From NCBI GenBank assembly GCA_002493865.1, contig DLAC01000038.1:1-8144 (forward strand): a stretch of DNA of 8,144 nucleotides. The letters are read 5' to 3'. This stretch comes from Caryophanales bacterium UBA7057 (GTDB taxonomy: Bacteria > Bacillota_I > Bacilli_A > RF39 > UBA660). Made by a program: the position numbers and the translations under genes. Shown here in pieces: positions 1 to 6,272 of the stretch (position 1 is the stretch's first letter; every line of letters begins with the position of its first letter). The notes below the pieces were generated by a model. That model was not told the DNA's origin and searched no databases. It was given only the letters and a program-made list of their open reading frames with translations.

Positions 1-458
1 CAAATTTTACCGGAACTCAAATTTATTGCATGTTTATGAAAAATAATATCATCATATCGCTTTTCCATATTATTTTCCAGTAAATCCCCAATCTGTAAAG
101 ACAATTTTTCTCGAATTAATAGATAATCATCATTTCGCAGATTTTTGTTATTCCTTTTTTCAATACTATCTAAAATCGTTCGAATCACTGCTTCAGTTTT
201 TTGATAGAATATATTTTCGTCAAATTCTTTAAAATCTCGTAAAATGAGAGGAAGCAATACACGATTCATACTAGACACTTGTTTATGTTTGGCTCTCTCC
301 CTTGCTTCTGCATTCTTAATTTCTTGATACAAACTCCGAAAACTTTTTCCTCGAAAACCACATCGATTCATAATACTACGAACTAGTAGATATAAGAATA
401 AAAGAAAAGCAAAAATACCAACGATAACCCCTAAAAATCCAATTAAAAATGCCTTCAC
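1..458 (-). CDS. Membrane-anchored protein of unknown function, N-terminal 152 residues (partial at left edge)
   Basis: The frame is open from a GTG at 458 to the window edge, so the C-terminus is missing. GTG is chosen because AAAAGGAG lies 8 nt upstream; no ATG gives a comparable start before the membrane segment ends. Residues 3-27 (FLIGFLGVIVGIFAFLLFLYLL core) form one strong transmembrane helix, followed by a basic patch (RSIMNRCGFRGKSFR), which predicts a cytoplasmic C-terminal part. Residues 45-62 are charged and helical. Residues 68-150 read like an alpha/beta domain (LPLILRDFKEFDENIFYQK, then YDDIIFHKHAI). This pattern reminds me of membrane proteins with a Tim44-like domain in Bacillota, but that is a weak impression without a profile search. 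The gene is monocistronic at its 5' end: its own promoter follows a terminator. Existence is well supported; function is not assigned. Confidence 0.8.
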   Translation of the reverse strand, partial: MKAFLIGFLGVIVGIFAFLLFLYLLVRSIMNRCGFRGKSFRSLYQEIKNAEARERAKHKQVSSMNRVLLPLILRDFKEFDENIFYQKTEAVIRTILDSIEKRNNKNLRNDDYLLIREKLSLQIGDLLENNMEKRYDDIIFHKHAINLSSGKI

Positions 459-496
459 TATAAAAACTCCTTTTCGTATCTACAACTAGAAAGTCA

Positions 497-534
497 TCTA
501 TTTTATTATATCACTTAAAATAGAAAATAGAAGA
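497..534 (-). promoter_or_regulatory. Extended -10 promoter for the membrane protein gene
   Basis: On the minus strand a consensus TATAAT occupies 510-505 and is preceded by TG and one base (TG at 513-512), which makes a perfect extended -10. The -35 region is poor (TTCTAT or CTTCTA around 533-527), as is common with extended -10 promoters. The expected transcription start is near 498, about 40 nt before the GTG at 458. The promoter lies just after the terminator at 534-560. Confidence 0.7.
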
Positions 535-560
535 AAAAAAGAGAATTCCTTAGATTCTCT
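534..560 (-). terminator. Second intrinsic terminator downstream of the pheST-NUDIX operon
   Basis: On the minus strand AGAGAAT (560-554) pairs with ATTCTCT (546-540) across a 7-nt loop, giving a 7-bp stem followed by six T residues and then CTTC. It lies about 44 nt beyond the first terminator and immediately upstream of the next promoter, so it looks like a back-up insulator. On the plus strand the hairpin has no good T-run after it. Confidence 0.75.
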
Positions 561-604
561 AAAATAAAAAATAGTATTGGCGGTTTCATTGATTTAAAAT
601 CAAA

Positions 605-640
605 ATAAAGAAAAAAGTGAACTACTTAAAATTCACTTTG
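605..640 (-). terminator. Intrinsic terminator of the NUDIX gene / pheST operon
   Basis: On the minus strand AAAGTGAA (639-632) pairs perfectly with TTCACTTT (621-614) across a 10-nt loop. The 8-bp stem runs into TTT-C-TTT-A-TTTT. It starts about 20 nt after the NUDIX stop codon at 659, the usual position for an operon-ending terminator. Confidence 0.8.
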
Positions 641-658
641 TCTTTGACTGTCATCAAA

Positions 659-1156
659 TTATTTTAACACTCTTTCCTCTAAATATTCATAAGCACTTTT
701 TAATACTAATTCTTGATCATAAACTGTATGAATCATAAACTTTTGGTTATTGTTTACATATTCATAAATTTTTTGATCAATTTCAGGAGTTGGTAGAGTA
801 ATCACGTGCTCTTTTAATACCCATTCAAAGTATCCTTCGCGACACTGAATAGGAGTTTGTTTATTAATGTTTGCGACAAAAATATAGAGAATCCAATTAT
901 ATTTGGGAAGAGGAGATGTTTCAGTTACGACGCCCATTAGTTTTGCATTTTCAATTGTAATTCCAGTTTCTTCTTTCACTTCACGAATCACTGCTTCCTC
1001 TGGTGTTTCAAATGCCTCAATTTTTCCTCCAATTGGAATATATTGATCCACACAATCTTCTTTTTCACACTTCTCTTTTCCTCGGCGAATTAACAAATAT
1101 TCTTTATCTGTTTGTAAAATGCAAAGAGAAACGGCTCTTTTTCTACCATCAATCAT
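659..1156 (-). CDS. NUDIX hydrolase (MutT-like nucleoside diphosphate-linked pyrophosphohydrolase)
   Basis: The 165-residue protein carries a complete NUDIX box at residues 44-66: G44, E50, then REVKEETGI at 58-66, matching GX5EX7REUXEEXGU. The glutamates of REVKEE bind the metal ions needed to cleave a nucleoside diphosphate linked to another group. The core starts with RAVSLCILQTDKEYLLIRR (7-25), a typical first beta strands region; residues 67-165 complete the fold and add a helical tail. Substrate specificity cannot be read; 8-oxo-dGTP, other damaged nucleotides or a nucleotide sugar are all possible. The ATG at 1156 is the only sensible start, although its ribosome binding site is weak (GAAAG, A-rich). 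It lies 56 nt after pheT on the same strand with no promoter or terminator visible between, so it is probably the last gene of the pheST operon. CxxxxxC (C30, C35) before the box is a minor oddity. Confidence 0.93.
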   Translation of the reverse strand: MIDGRKRAVSLCILQTDKEYLLIRRGKEKCEKEDCVDQYIPIGGKIEAFETPEEAVIREVKEETGITIENAKLMGVVTETSPLPKYNWILYIFVANINKQTPIQCREGYFEWVLKEHVITLPTPEIDQKIYEYVNNNQKFMIHTVYDQELVLKSAYEYLEERVLK

Positions 1157-1212
1157 TTATTTTCTTTCGTATTCTTGATTTGATAAGCGATGAATCAATC
1201 ACATTGAGAATG

Positions 1213-3579
1213 CTATTTGTCTCTTACTTGTGCAGATAACTTCTTCTCTACTGCTTCTATAATTTGATTAAAAATAACCATAACTTCTTCATCATTTAAT
1301 GTACGTGTAGGGTCTTCGAAAGTTAATGAGAAGGCGATAGATTTTTCATCACTTCCAACATTTTCTCCTTCGTAAACATCAAATACTTCTATTTTTTTAA
1401 GAAGTTTTCCTCCTGCCTTCTTAATCACTGCATGAATTTCCTCTGCTGTAATATTTTTCTTTACAACAAATGCTAAATCTTTTAAGACACTTGGATATTT
1501 AGAAATTTCCTTATACTGCATCTTTTTGACGCGGAAGCTAAATAGTAAATCAAGATTTAACTCTAAGACAAAAACACTTTCTTTCATTATAGATGGATGT
1601 ACTTTTCCAATCACACCGATTTCTGTATTATTTACTATAATTTTGGCACTTTGTCCTGGATGAAGCTCATGGATATCTGTCGTCCCAACAATACTATAAC
1701 GGTTTTTATATCCTAAAGATTCTAATAATTCTTCTAGTATTCCTTTGATTACATAGAAGTCAACTACCTCTTTCTTAAGACCCAGTTGATAAATACCCGT
1801 CATGAGTACTGCTAGTCTTTCTTCTTCATGGTAAATTTCATCCTTCTTATAGAAACTTTTACCTATTTCATAGATACAAATATCTTTATAATTTCTTGCT
1901 TTATTATATTTAAAAATGGATACAAGAGATGGAATTAAACTGTATCTTAAAGTATTTCTATCTTCACTCATTGGGTCTAAGACCTTTACTTTTTCAATTC
2001 CCTTCGCATCTGTAAACTGGAAGCCATCTTCTTCAGGAGTTAATGCATAACTTAATGTTTCATTGAGTCCTAAATCTGCAAGTTTATTTCTAATATATCG
2101 TTTTGTTTTATTTACAGTACCAGGAGTAGTTGGTAAAACAAGGGATTTTCCCTCAATTTTATCAATTCCATAAATTCGTCCAACTTCTTCAATAATATCT
2201 TCTGGAATAGAAATATCAATTCTTCTCGTTGGAACTGTAATGGTAAAATCTCCTCCCTTGACTGTTGTTTCAAATTGTAGACGTTTTAAAATATCTAGTA
2301 CTTCTTCTTTGGAAAGGGTAATTCCAAGAACTTTATTCATTTTATCTAGAGAAATAGAAACCACTTTTTCTTTGATTTCCATATTCTTATATTCTACAGT
2401 ACCAGATAAAATCTTGGCGTCTGCATATTTCTCTAATAAATGACAACTTCTCATCATTGCCATATAAGTTCTCTTTGGGTCTAATCCTTTTTCAAAACGG
2501 TTACTTGCTTCACTTCTTAGTACCTTCTTACTCGTTTTTCTAATACATGTTGGATGGAAAATGGCTGACTCGATAATAATATTTTTAGTATCTTCCTCAA
2601 TTTCTGTTGTAAGTCCCCCCATAACACCTGCGAGTCCTACTGCTTCTTTTTCAGTTGCGATTACAATGTCTGAAGAAGATAGAACTCTCTCTTGACTATC
2701 TAATGTCGTTAATTTTTCACCATCGTTAGCCATACGGACAATCAGTTTATCTCCTAAACGGTCAGCATCATAATAATGCAGTGGTTGTCCTGTTTCTAAC
2801 ATCACATAATTAGAAATATCAACAACATTATTAATAGGACGAATTCCTGATGCAATTAGACGATTTTTAATAAATTCTGGACTTTCTTTAATCGTTACAC
2901 CTACTACTTTTTTTGCTAGGAATAACGGACAGTTTTCTGTTTGTATATCTAAAGAGAATTTTCCCTCAATCGATTCTTTTTCTTCCTTGAAAGATAAATC
3001 GATATCGCTTACTTCTTTTCCGTAAAGAGCACCAATCTCATAAGCCATTCCTAAAATACTTAGAAGATCTCCTCTGTTAGAAGTAAGTTCAAAGTCAATG
3101 ACCTCATCATCAAGTCCCATAAACGCGATAGCATCTTCTCCAATTGGCGCATCCATGGGTAATTCATGAATTCCATTAATATCTTTTTCAGTTAAGAATT
3201 TATGTTCTAAACCAAGTTCCGAAATTGCACAAAGCATTCCATTCGATTCTTGACCACGAATGACACCTTTTTTAATAATACCTCCAGGAAGTGTGGTTCC
3301 GTCTACTGCAACTATGACTTTGATTCCCTTTCTTACATTTGGCGCACCACAAACAATTTGTAAAATTTCCGTACCAATATTTACCTTACATACATGTAGA
3401 TGATCACTATCTGGGTGATCTGTACATTCTACTACTTCACCAATGATTAGTTTAGATGTTGGGATTAACTTTTCACAAGAATCATATTCATTTCCAATAC
3501 TAGTCATATCATCTGCTAGTGCTTTTGTATCTACATCAATCGATACATAGTCACTGACAAATTTTCTACTTAATTTCAT
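1213..3579 (-). CDS. pheT: Phenylalanyl-tRNA synthetase beta subunit
   Basis: This 788-residue protein is the beta chain of the cytoplasmic (alpha-beta)2 enzyme that attaches phenylalanine to tRNA-Phe. Domains in order: N-terminal segment; EMAP/OB-type tRNA-binding domain at about 40-150 (LIIGEVVECTDHPDSDHL onward); B3/B4 editing domain at about 215-390, with LAGVMGG (316-322) and the conserved SEASNRFEKGLDP (356-368), which clears mischarged Tyr-tRNA-Phe; B5 at about 405-475 (TRRIDI...EDIIEEVGRIYGID); catalytic-like core at about 485-685; and C-terminal FDX-ACB anticodon-binding domain at about 694-787 (KYPSVLKDLAFVV). All parts are present, close to the usual 800 residues. The start chosen is ATG 3579 (MKLSRKFVSDY), because AAAGGA stands 8 nt upstream and this is the conserved N-terminus; in-frame ATGs at 3600 and 3588 have no good site. 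It overlaps the 3' end of pheS by 14 nt, which suggests translational coupling. Confidence 0.97.
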   Translation of the reverse strand: MKLSRKFVSDYVSIDVDTKALADDMTSIGNEYDSCEKLIPTSKLIIGEVVECTDHPDSDHLHVCKVNIGTEILQIVCGAPNVRKGIKVIVAVDGTTLPGGIIKKGVIRGQESNGMLCAISELGLEHKFLTEKDINGIHELPMDAPIGEDAIAFMGLDDEVIDFELTSNRGDLLSILGMAYEIGALYGKEVSDIDLSFKEEKESIEGKFSLDIQTENCPLFLAKKVVGVTIKESPEFIKNRLIASGIRPINNVVDISNYVMLETGQPLHYYDADRLGDKLIVRMANDGEKLTTLDSQERVLSSSDIVIATEKEAVGLAGVMGGLTTEIEEDTKNIIIESAIFHPTCIRKTSKKVLRSEASNRFEKGLDPKRTYMAMMRSCHLLEKYADAKILSGTVEYKNMEIKEKVVSISLDKMNKVLGITLSKEEVLDILKRLQFETTVKGGDFTITVPTRRIDISIPEDIIEEVGRIYGIDKIEGKSLVLPTTPGTVNKTKRYIRNKLADLGLNETLSYALTPEEDGFQFTDAKGIEKVKVLDPMSEDRNTLRYSLIPSLVSIFKYNKARNYKDICIYEIGKSFYKKDEIYHEEERLAVLMTGIYQLGLKKEVVDFYVIKGILEELLESLGYKNRYSIVGTTDIHELHPGQSAKIIVNNTEIGVIGKVHPSIMKESVFVLELNLDLLFSFRVKKMQYKEISKYPSVLKDLAFVVKKNITAEEIHAVIKKAGGKLLKKIEVFDVYEGENVGSDEKSIAFSLTFEDPTRTLNDEEVMVIFNQIIEAVEKKLSAQVRDK

Positions 3580-4624
3580 TTTCCTCATCCTTTCTATCAA
3601 ATTGTTCTAAGAAACGGATATCGTTGGTATATAAATAACGGATATCAGGAATTTCATAGCGGAACATTGCTAACCGGTCTAACCCTGTACCAAAGGCAAA
3701 CCCAGTCCAAACTTTTGGATCATATCCACCCATTTCTAATACATTCGGATGAACCATACCTGCTCCTAGTAATTCAATCCATCCTGTTTGCTTACATAAG
3801 GGACAGCCTTTCCCTCCACATTTGAAACAAGTAACATCTACTTCTACGCTTGGTTCTGTGAATGGGAAGAAACTGGGACGGAAGCGAACTTTTGTATTTT
3901 CTCCTAACATTTTCTTGGCAAATAGCTCGAGGGTTCCCTTTAAGTTTGCTAGAGAAACATCTTTATCAACCACAAGCCCTTCTACTTGACCAAATTGGTG
4001 AGAATGAGTGGCATCGTCGTCTCTACGATATACCTTTCCAGGACAAATCATTCGAATTGGTGTTTTTTCTTTATTTCCTTGCATCGTTCTTGCTTGAACA
4101 CTCGATGTCTGCGTACGAAGTAAATATTCTGGGTCAATATAGAATGTATCTTGTGCATCTCTTGCTGGATGTCCAAGAGGTACATTTAATCTTTGGAAAC
4201 AATTTTCATCGGTTTCTAACTCTGGTCCATCAACAACATCATATCCCATAGAAACAAAGAAATCCTCGACATCTTCAATAATTCTTTGGAATGGATGTCT
4301 ACTCCCTCTTTTTAGTTTCTTACTAGGCAAACTAATGTCAATTCTTTCAGATTCTAGTTTTTCATTTAATTCTTTTTCCTTCAACGATTCTTCTAATGCA
4401 CTAATCTTAGTAGTTACTTCATTTTTTATTTCATTCGAAAGACGCCCTACTTCTTTCTTCTCTTCGACAGAAAGTTCTTTCATATTCCCAGTAAGCTCTG
4501 TAATGAATCCTTTTTTACCAAAATATTTTACTTTCAATTCTTGGCATTCTCTACTAGAAGCAATTTTTTTGATATCTTCTTCTAGTGACACTCTAATATT
4601 TTTTATTTTTTCATTGATATCCAT
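3566..4624 (-). CDS. pheS: Phenylalanyl-tRNA synthetase alpha subunit
   Basis: This 352-residue protein is the catalytic alpha chain of phenylalanyl-tRNA synthetase, a class II enzyme. Residues 1-90 form the helical, coiled-coil tRNA-contacting arm. Class II motif 1 starts at about 107 (GSRHPFQRIIEDVEDFF). Motif 2 is at about 190-213 (IRMICPGKVYRRDDDATHSHQF), with the HxxQFGQxEG phenylalanine/ATP site. Motif 3 is GFAFGTGLDRLAMFRY (288-303). C256, C259, C264 and C267 (CFKCGGKGCPLCK) form a zinc-ribbon-like knuckle of the type I know from Bacillota PheS. The start is ATG 4624, with AAAGGA 8 nt upstream, giving MDINEKIKNIR; a longer reading frame to 4681 would begin inside the T-box terminator and is not credible. 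The length agrees with about 340-350 for the family. It is the first gene of the operon and is preceded by a T-box leader. Confidence 0.97.
   Translation of the reverse strand: MDINEKIKNIRVSLEEDIKKIASSRECQELKVKYFGKKGFITELTGNMKELSVEEKKEVGRLSNEIKNEVTTKISALEESLKEKELNEKLESERIDISLPSKKLKRGSRHPFQRIIEDVEDFFVSMGYDVVDGPELETDENCFQRLNVPLGHPARDAQDTFYIDPEYLLRTQTSSVQARTMQGNKEKTPIRMICPGKVYRRDDDATHSHQFGQVEGLVVDKDVSLANLKGTLELFAKKMLGENTKVRFRPSFFPFTEPSVEVDVTCFKCGGKGCPLCKQTGWIELLGAGMVHPNVLEMGGYDPKVWTGFAFGTGLDRLAMFRYEIPDIRYLYTNDIRFLEQFDRKDEENEIK
3577..3595 (-). promoter_or_regulatory. pheT ribosome binding site inside pheS, start-deciding
   Basis: On the minus strand AAAGGA is followed by 8 nt and then the ATG at 3579. 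The site lies inside the last codons of pheS, which ends at 3566. It favours MKLSRKF over the in-frame upstream ATGs and implies that ribosomes finishing pheS are next to the pheT start. Confidence 0.75.
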
Positions 4625-4660
4625 AAAAATCATCCTTTCAATTTTAATAAGCCCTAACAT

Positions 4661-4698
4661 GAAAAAACGACAATTCCCCATCTAAGGGCGAATTGTCG
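4661..4698 (-). terminator. T-box-controlled intrinsic terminator before pheS
   Basis: On the minus strand CGACAATTC, one bulged G and CCC pair with GGGGAATTGTCG across a TTAGAT loop (12 bp), then comes TTTTTTC (4667-4661). The 5' arm starts within the T-box sequence, so the antiterminator and terminator cannot form together. It ends 37 nt before the pheS ATG. The same hairpin would also stop any transcript reading in from the upstream gene unless tRNA-Phe is uncharged. Confidence 0.93.
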
Positions 4699-4885
4699 CG
4701 GTACCACCTTATTTATAGATTTCTCTATATCTTTAATCTCTTAACGCGAGAGTACGCTTAAGCTTTCGCTAAGAACTCCAAAGGCGAATTCGTAAGATTC
4801 CTCTTCCTTGTTTCCACCAACCACAAGGTCTCTATGAAGATTCCCCTTAGTACTACTCCTTCATCCATGTCAAACTCAATATACT
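4661..4885 (-). promoter_or_regulatory. T-box riboswitch leader, specifier UUC (Phe), controlling pheST
   Basis: This leader senses uncharged tRNA-Phe and lets transcription enter pheST only when charging is low. The T-box sequence AAGGTGGTACCGCG is at 4710-4697, with TGGT (4706-4703) as the bulge that pairs with the tRNA acceptor end. Stem I is recognisable: ATAGAGACC followed by the apical hairpin CCTTGT/ACAAGG (4828-4823 with 4811-4806), whose loop is GGTTGGTGGAA. The specifier loop reads GAA-TTC-GCC then TTTGGAG, with TTC at 4788-4786. A TTC Phe codon in the usual GAA-XXX context agrees with the downstream gene. A Stem III-like inverted repeat (CTTAAGCG/CGCGTTAAG, about 4763-4738) and a small TATAGA-GAAA-TCTATA hairpin (4729-4714) fill the linker. 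The T-box sequence overlaps the terminator stem, as required for exclusive folds. Confidence 0.95.
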
Positions 4886-4918
4886 GTTGATTATAACTTA
4901 ATTTTTTAATGTTGTAAA
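4884..4918 (-). promoter_or_regulatory. pheST operon promoter, overlapping the upstream gene's 3' end
   Basis: On the minus strand -35 TTTACA (4918-4913) and -10 TATAAT (4895-4890) are separated by exactly 17 nt, nearly sigma-A consensus. Transcription should start at about 4885-4883, just before Stem I. The -35 lies inside the last four codons of the upstream gene, whose TAA is at 4908-4906. Confidence 0.82.
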
Positions 4919-6246
4919 GAAGAACTTGTAACATTTTCTTGTGTATTTGTTACCTCTTCTTGAAATATATCTACCATATTTCTAGATAGACTCTCCACTA
5001 AATCGTTTCCATTAATATATCCAACGACTTCTGTTTTTCCCTCTGTATTTGTTTTCTCTAATGTAAATCCAATGTTATCAAAGCTAGTAACACCATCTAC
5101 TTTTTCAATTGGAACATAGATACCTGCGATTAAAGCATTGGCAGTTCCTATCTTAGCATCTAAAAATTCTTGATATTGTTTCTTTTCCTTCAAAGGATTG
5201 CTTTTTCTGATTGCAGAATCTGCTGTCACATAAACAGGAATCAAATCGATAGAATCCGTTTCTGGATTCATCGGGCATGCATTTCCATAAGACATATGGT
5301 GCATTACTTTGCTAAAGTCAATTGAAACTTGCCTCCAAGTAGGATCTGACTTATAAACTCCATTTTCTAATTCTTGATAAGGAGTTTGTTCTCCAGTTGG
5401 AATCCAAACGCTCGCCATTGTATCCTCTGGAGGAGTGATTCCTTCATAAGTAGTATCTCCTACGTTCCAATACTCTAAATCAGTATCATCTAAAGAAGCT
5501 TCAGCTGTTTGTTCTTTGGTTTCTTTTGATTTTTTCCTTTCTGCCTCTGAATTTTTAATGACCTGTTTTAATTCGCTATCAGAAAGTCCATTCTTACCGA
5601 TAATCTCATTGATACGGAGTGCATTATCGATGGCTTGCTTCACGATTACTTGAGTCTGTGTTAAATCTTTTGCTTCTGAATTCTTTTGATTTCTGCCTGC
5701 GATATAAGCCAAATCCTTTTGAGTATCATTTGCTTCCTGTTCTACAGTCCTTCTAATCAGCTCTTTCTCCTCTGATGTGATAGAATCATTAGCTAAAGCT
5801 TCATTAGGATTCTTATATGCATTTCCTAAAGCCTCAGTATTGGTGACAGTAACATCCTCTTGAAGCTTGGATATTTTTTCTTCATTAAAAGGAATTCCAC
5901 CAGTTTCTGTGATTGAATGATCCTTCAAATCTTTTTTTGAATTCTTATATGCGTTTCCTAAAGCCTCAGTATTGGTGACGGTAACATCCCCTTGAAGTTC
6001 AGAAATCTTCTCTTCACTAAAAGGAATTCCACCAGTTTCTGTGACTTCTACTTCTTGATCCGCATTCTTTTCAATTTCCTCATATGTACAAGCGGTAAGA
6101 GCTATAATTGCACCTGCCATAATCGTAGCCATATGAGCTTTAATACGACGATTTTGTCTTTTCAATTGGTTATTAGCTTGTTTTTCACTTACTATTCTTC
6201 CACTATACTCCTCAAAGTCAAAATTTGAATTTTCTTCTGGACTCAT
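4906..6246 (-). CDS. Unrecognised 446-residue lipoprotein-like protein with two tandem repeats
   Basis: I do not recognise this protein. The start ATG 6246 has GAGGG 7 nt upstream. Residues 1-38 are an unusually long, polar N-terminus ending in a basic cluster (KRQNRRIK, 29-36). Then comes a hydrophobic stretch, MATIMAGAIIALTAC (39-53), whose end LTAC fits a lipobox, predicting lipidation at C53 and an extracellular anchor; a plain membrane anchor is the alternative. Residues 69-112 and 113-156 are two 44-residue repeats (TETGGIPF..EEKIS.LQ.DVTV.., NTEALGNAYKN). Residues 157-250 are charged, helical and possibly coiled coil. Residues 255-446 look like a folded domain with many aromatic residues (WNVGDTTYEGITPPED, TWRQVSIDFSKVMHHM, GNACP, IAGIYVPIEKVDG). 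The only cysteines are C53 and C324. It follows frr by 26 nt and is probably co-transcribed. No enzymatic motif is visible. Confidence 0.88.
   Translation of the reverse strand: MSPEENSNFDFEEYSGRIVSEKQANNQLKRQNRRIKAHMATIMAGAIIALTACTYEEIEKNADQEVEVTETGGIPFSEEKISELQGDVTVTNTEALGNAYKNSKKDLKDHSITETGGIPFNEEKISKLQEDVTVTNTEALGNAYKNPNEALANDSITSEEKELIRRTVEQEANDTQKDLAYIAGRNQKNSEAKDLTQTQVIVKQAIDNALRINEIIGKNGLSDSELKQVIKNSEAERKKSKETKEQTAEASLDDTDLEYWNVGDTTYEGITPPEDTMASVWIPTGEQTPYQELENGVYKSDPTWRQVSIDFSKVMHHMSYGNACPMNPETDSIDLIPVYVTADSAIRKSNPLKEKKQYQEFLDAKIGTANALIAGIYVPIEKVDGVTSFDNIGFTLEKTNTEGKTEVVGYINGNDLVESLSRNMVDIFQEEVTNTQENVTSSSLQH
5809..6044 (-). repeat. Two direct repeats of about 104 bp at 132-bp spacing inside the lipoprotein-like gene
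   Basis: Copies at 5809-5912 and 5941-6044 are offset by exactly 132 bp (44 codons). By eye they differ at about 10 of 104 positions, so they are close to 90% identical. Several differences are silent, while the conserved protein core TETGGIPF and DVTVTNTEALGNAYKN is unchanged. Seven differences cluster in the middle of the unit. Between the copies the linker (SKKDLKDH versus PNEALAND) is unrelated. The frame is kept, as expected for a duplication inside a surface protein. Confidence 0.92.
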
Positions 6247-6272
6247 AATTATTCCCTCTTTTCTACTTCTTT

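Noticed and set aside
589..603. TTGATTT-AAATCAA inverted repeat between the two terminators
   Set aside because: It is short, almost wholly A/T and lacks a U-tract or partner gene. It is likely by chance in such AT-rich DNA.
625..657. Ten-codon minus-strand open frame starting just after the NUDIX stop (MTVKDKVNF...)
   Set aside because: It is too short, has no ribosome binding site and runs into the terminator hairpin.
1003..1239. Plus-strand 78-codon frame across the NUDIX 5' end and the pheT-NUDIX gap
   Set aside because: It lies antisense to the NUDIX box, and its hydrophobic phenylalanine-rich translation is typical of reading A-rich coding DNA backwards.
3580..3600. Upstream pheT starts at 3600 and 3588
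   Set aside because: Neither has a spaced ribosome binding site, and the conserved N-terminus begins at MKLSRKF (3579).
3862..4251. Plus-strand 129-codon open frame inside pheS, and similar plus-strand frames within pheT, pheS, frr and the lipoprotein-like gene
   Set aside because: They are antisense shadows of strongly conserved genes, with no ribosome binding site or family features.
4625..4681. Upstream extension of pheS to an ATG at 4681 (MGNCRFFM...)
   Set aside because: This stretch is the T-box terminator and its U-tract. ATG 4624 has a correctly spaced AAAGGA site and gives the family's normal N-terminus.
5809..6044. CRISPR-like array
   Set aside because: There are only two copies of about 104 bp at 132-bp spacing, in frame within one coding sequence. 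This is a protein repeat.
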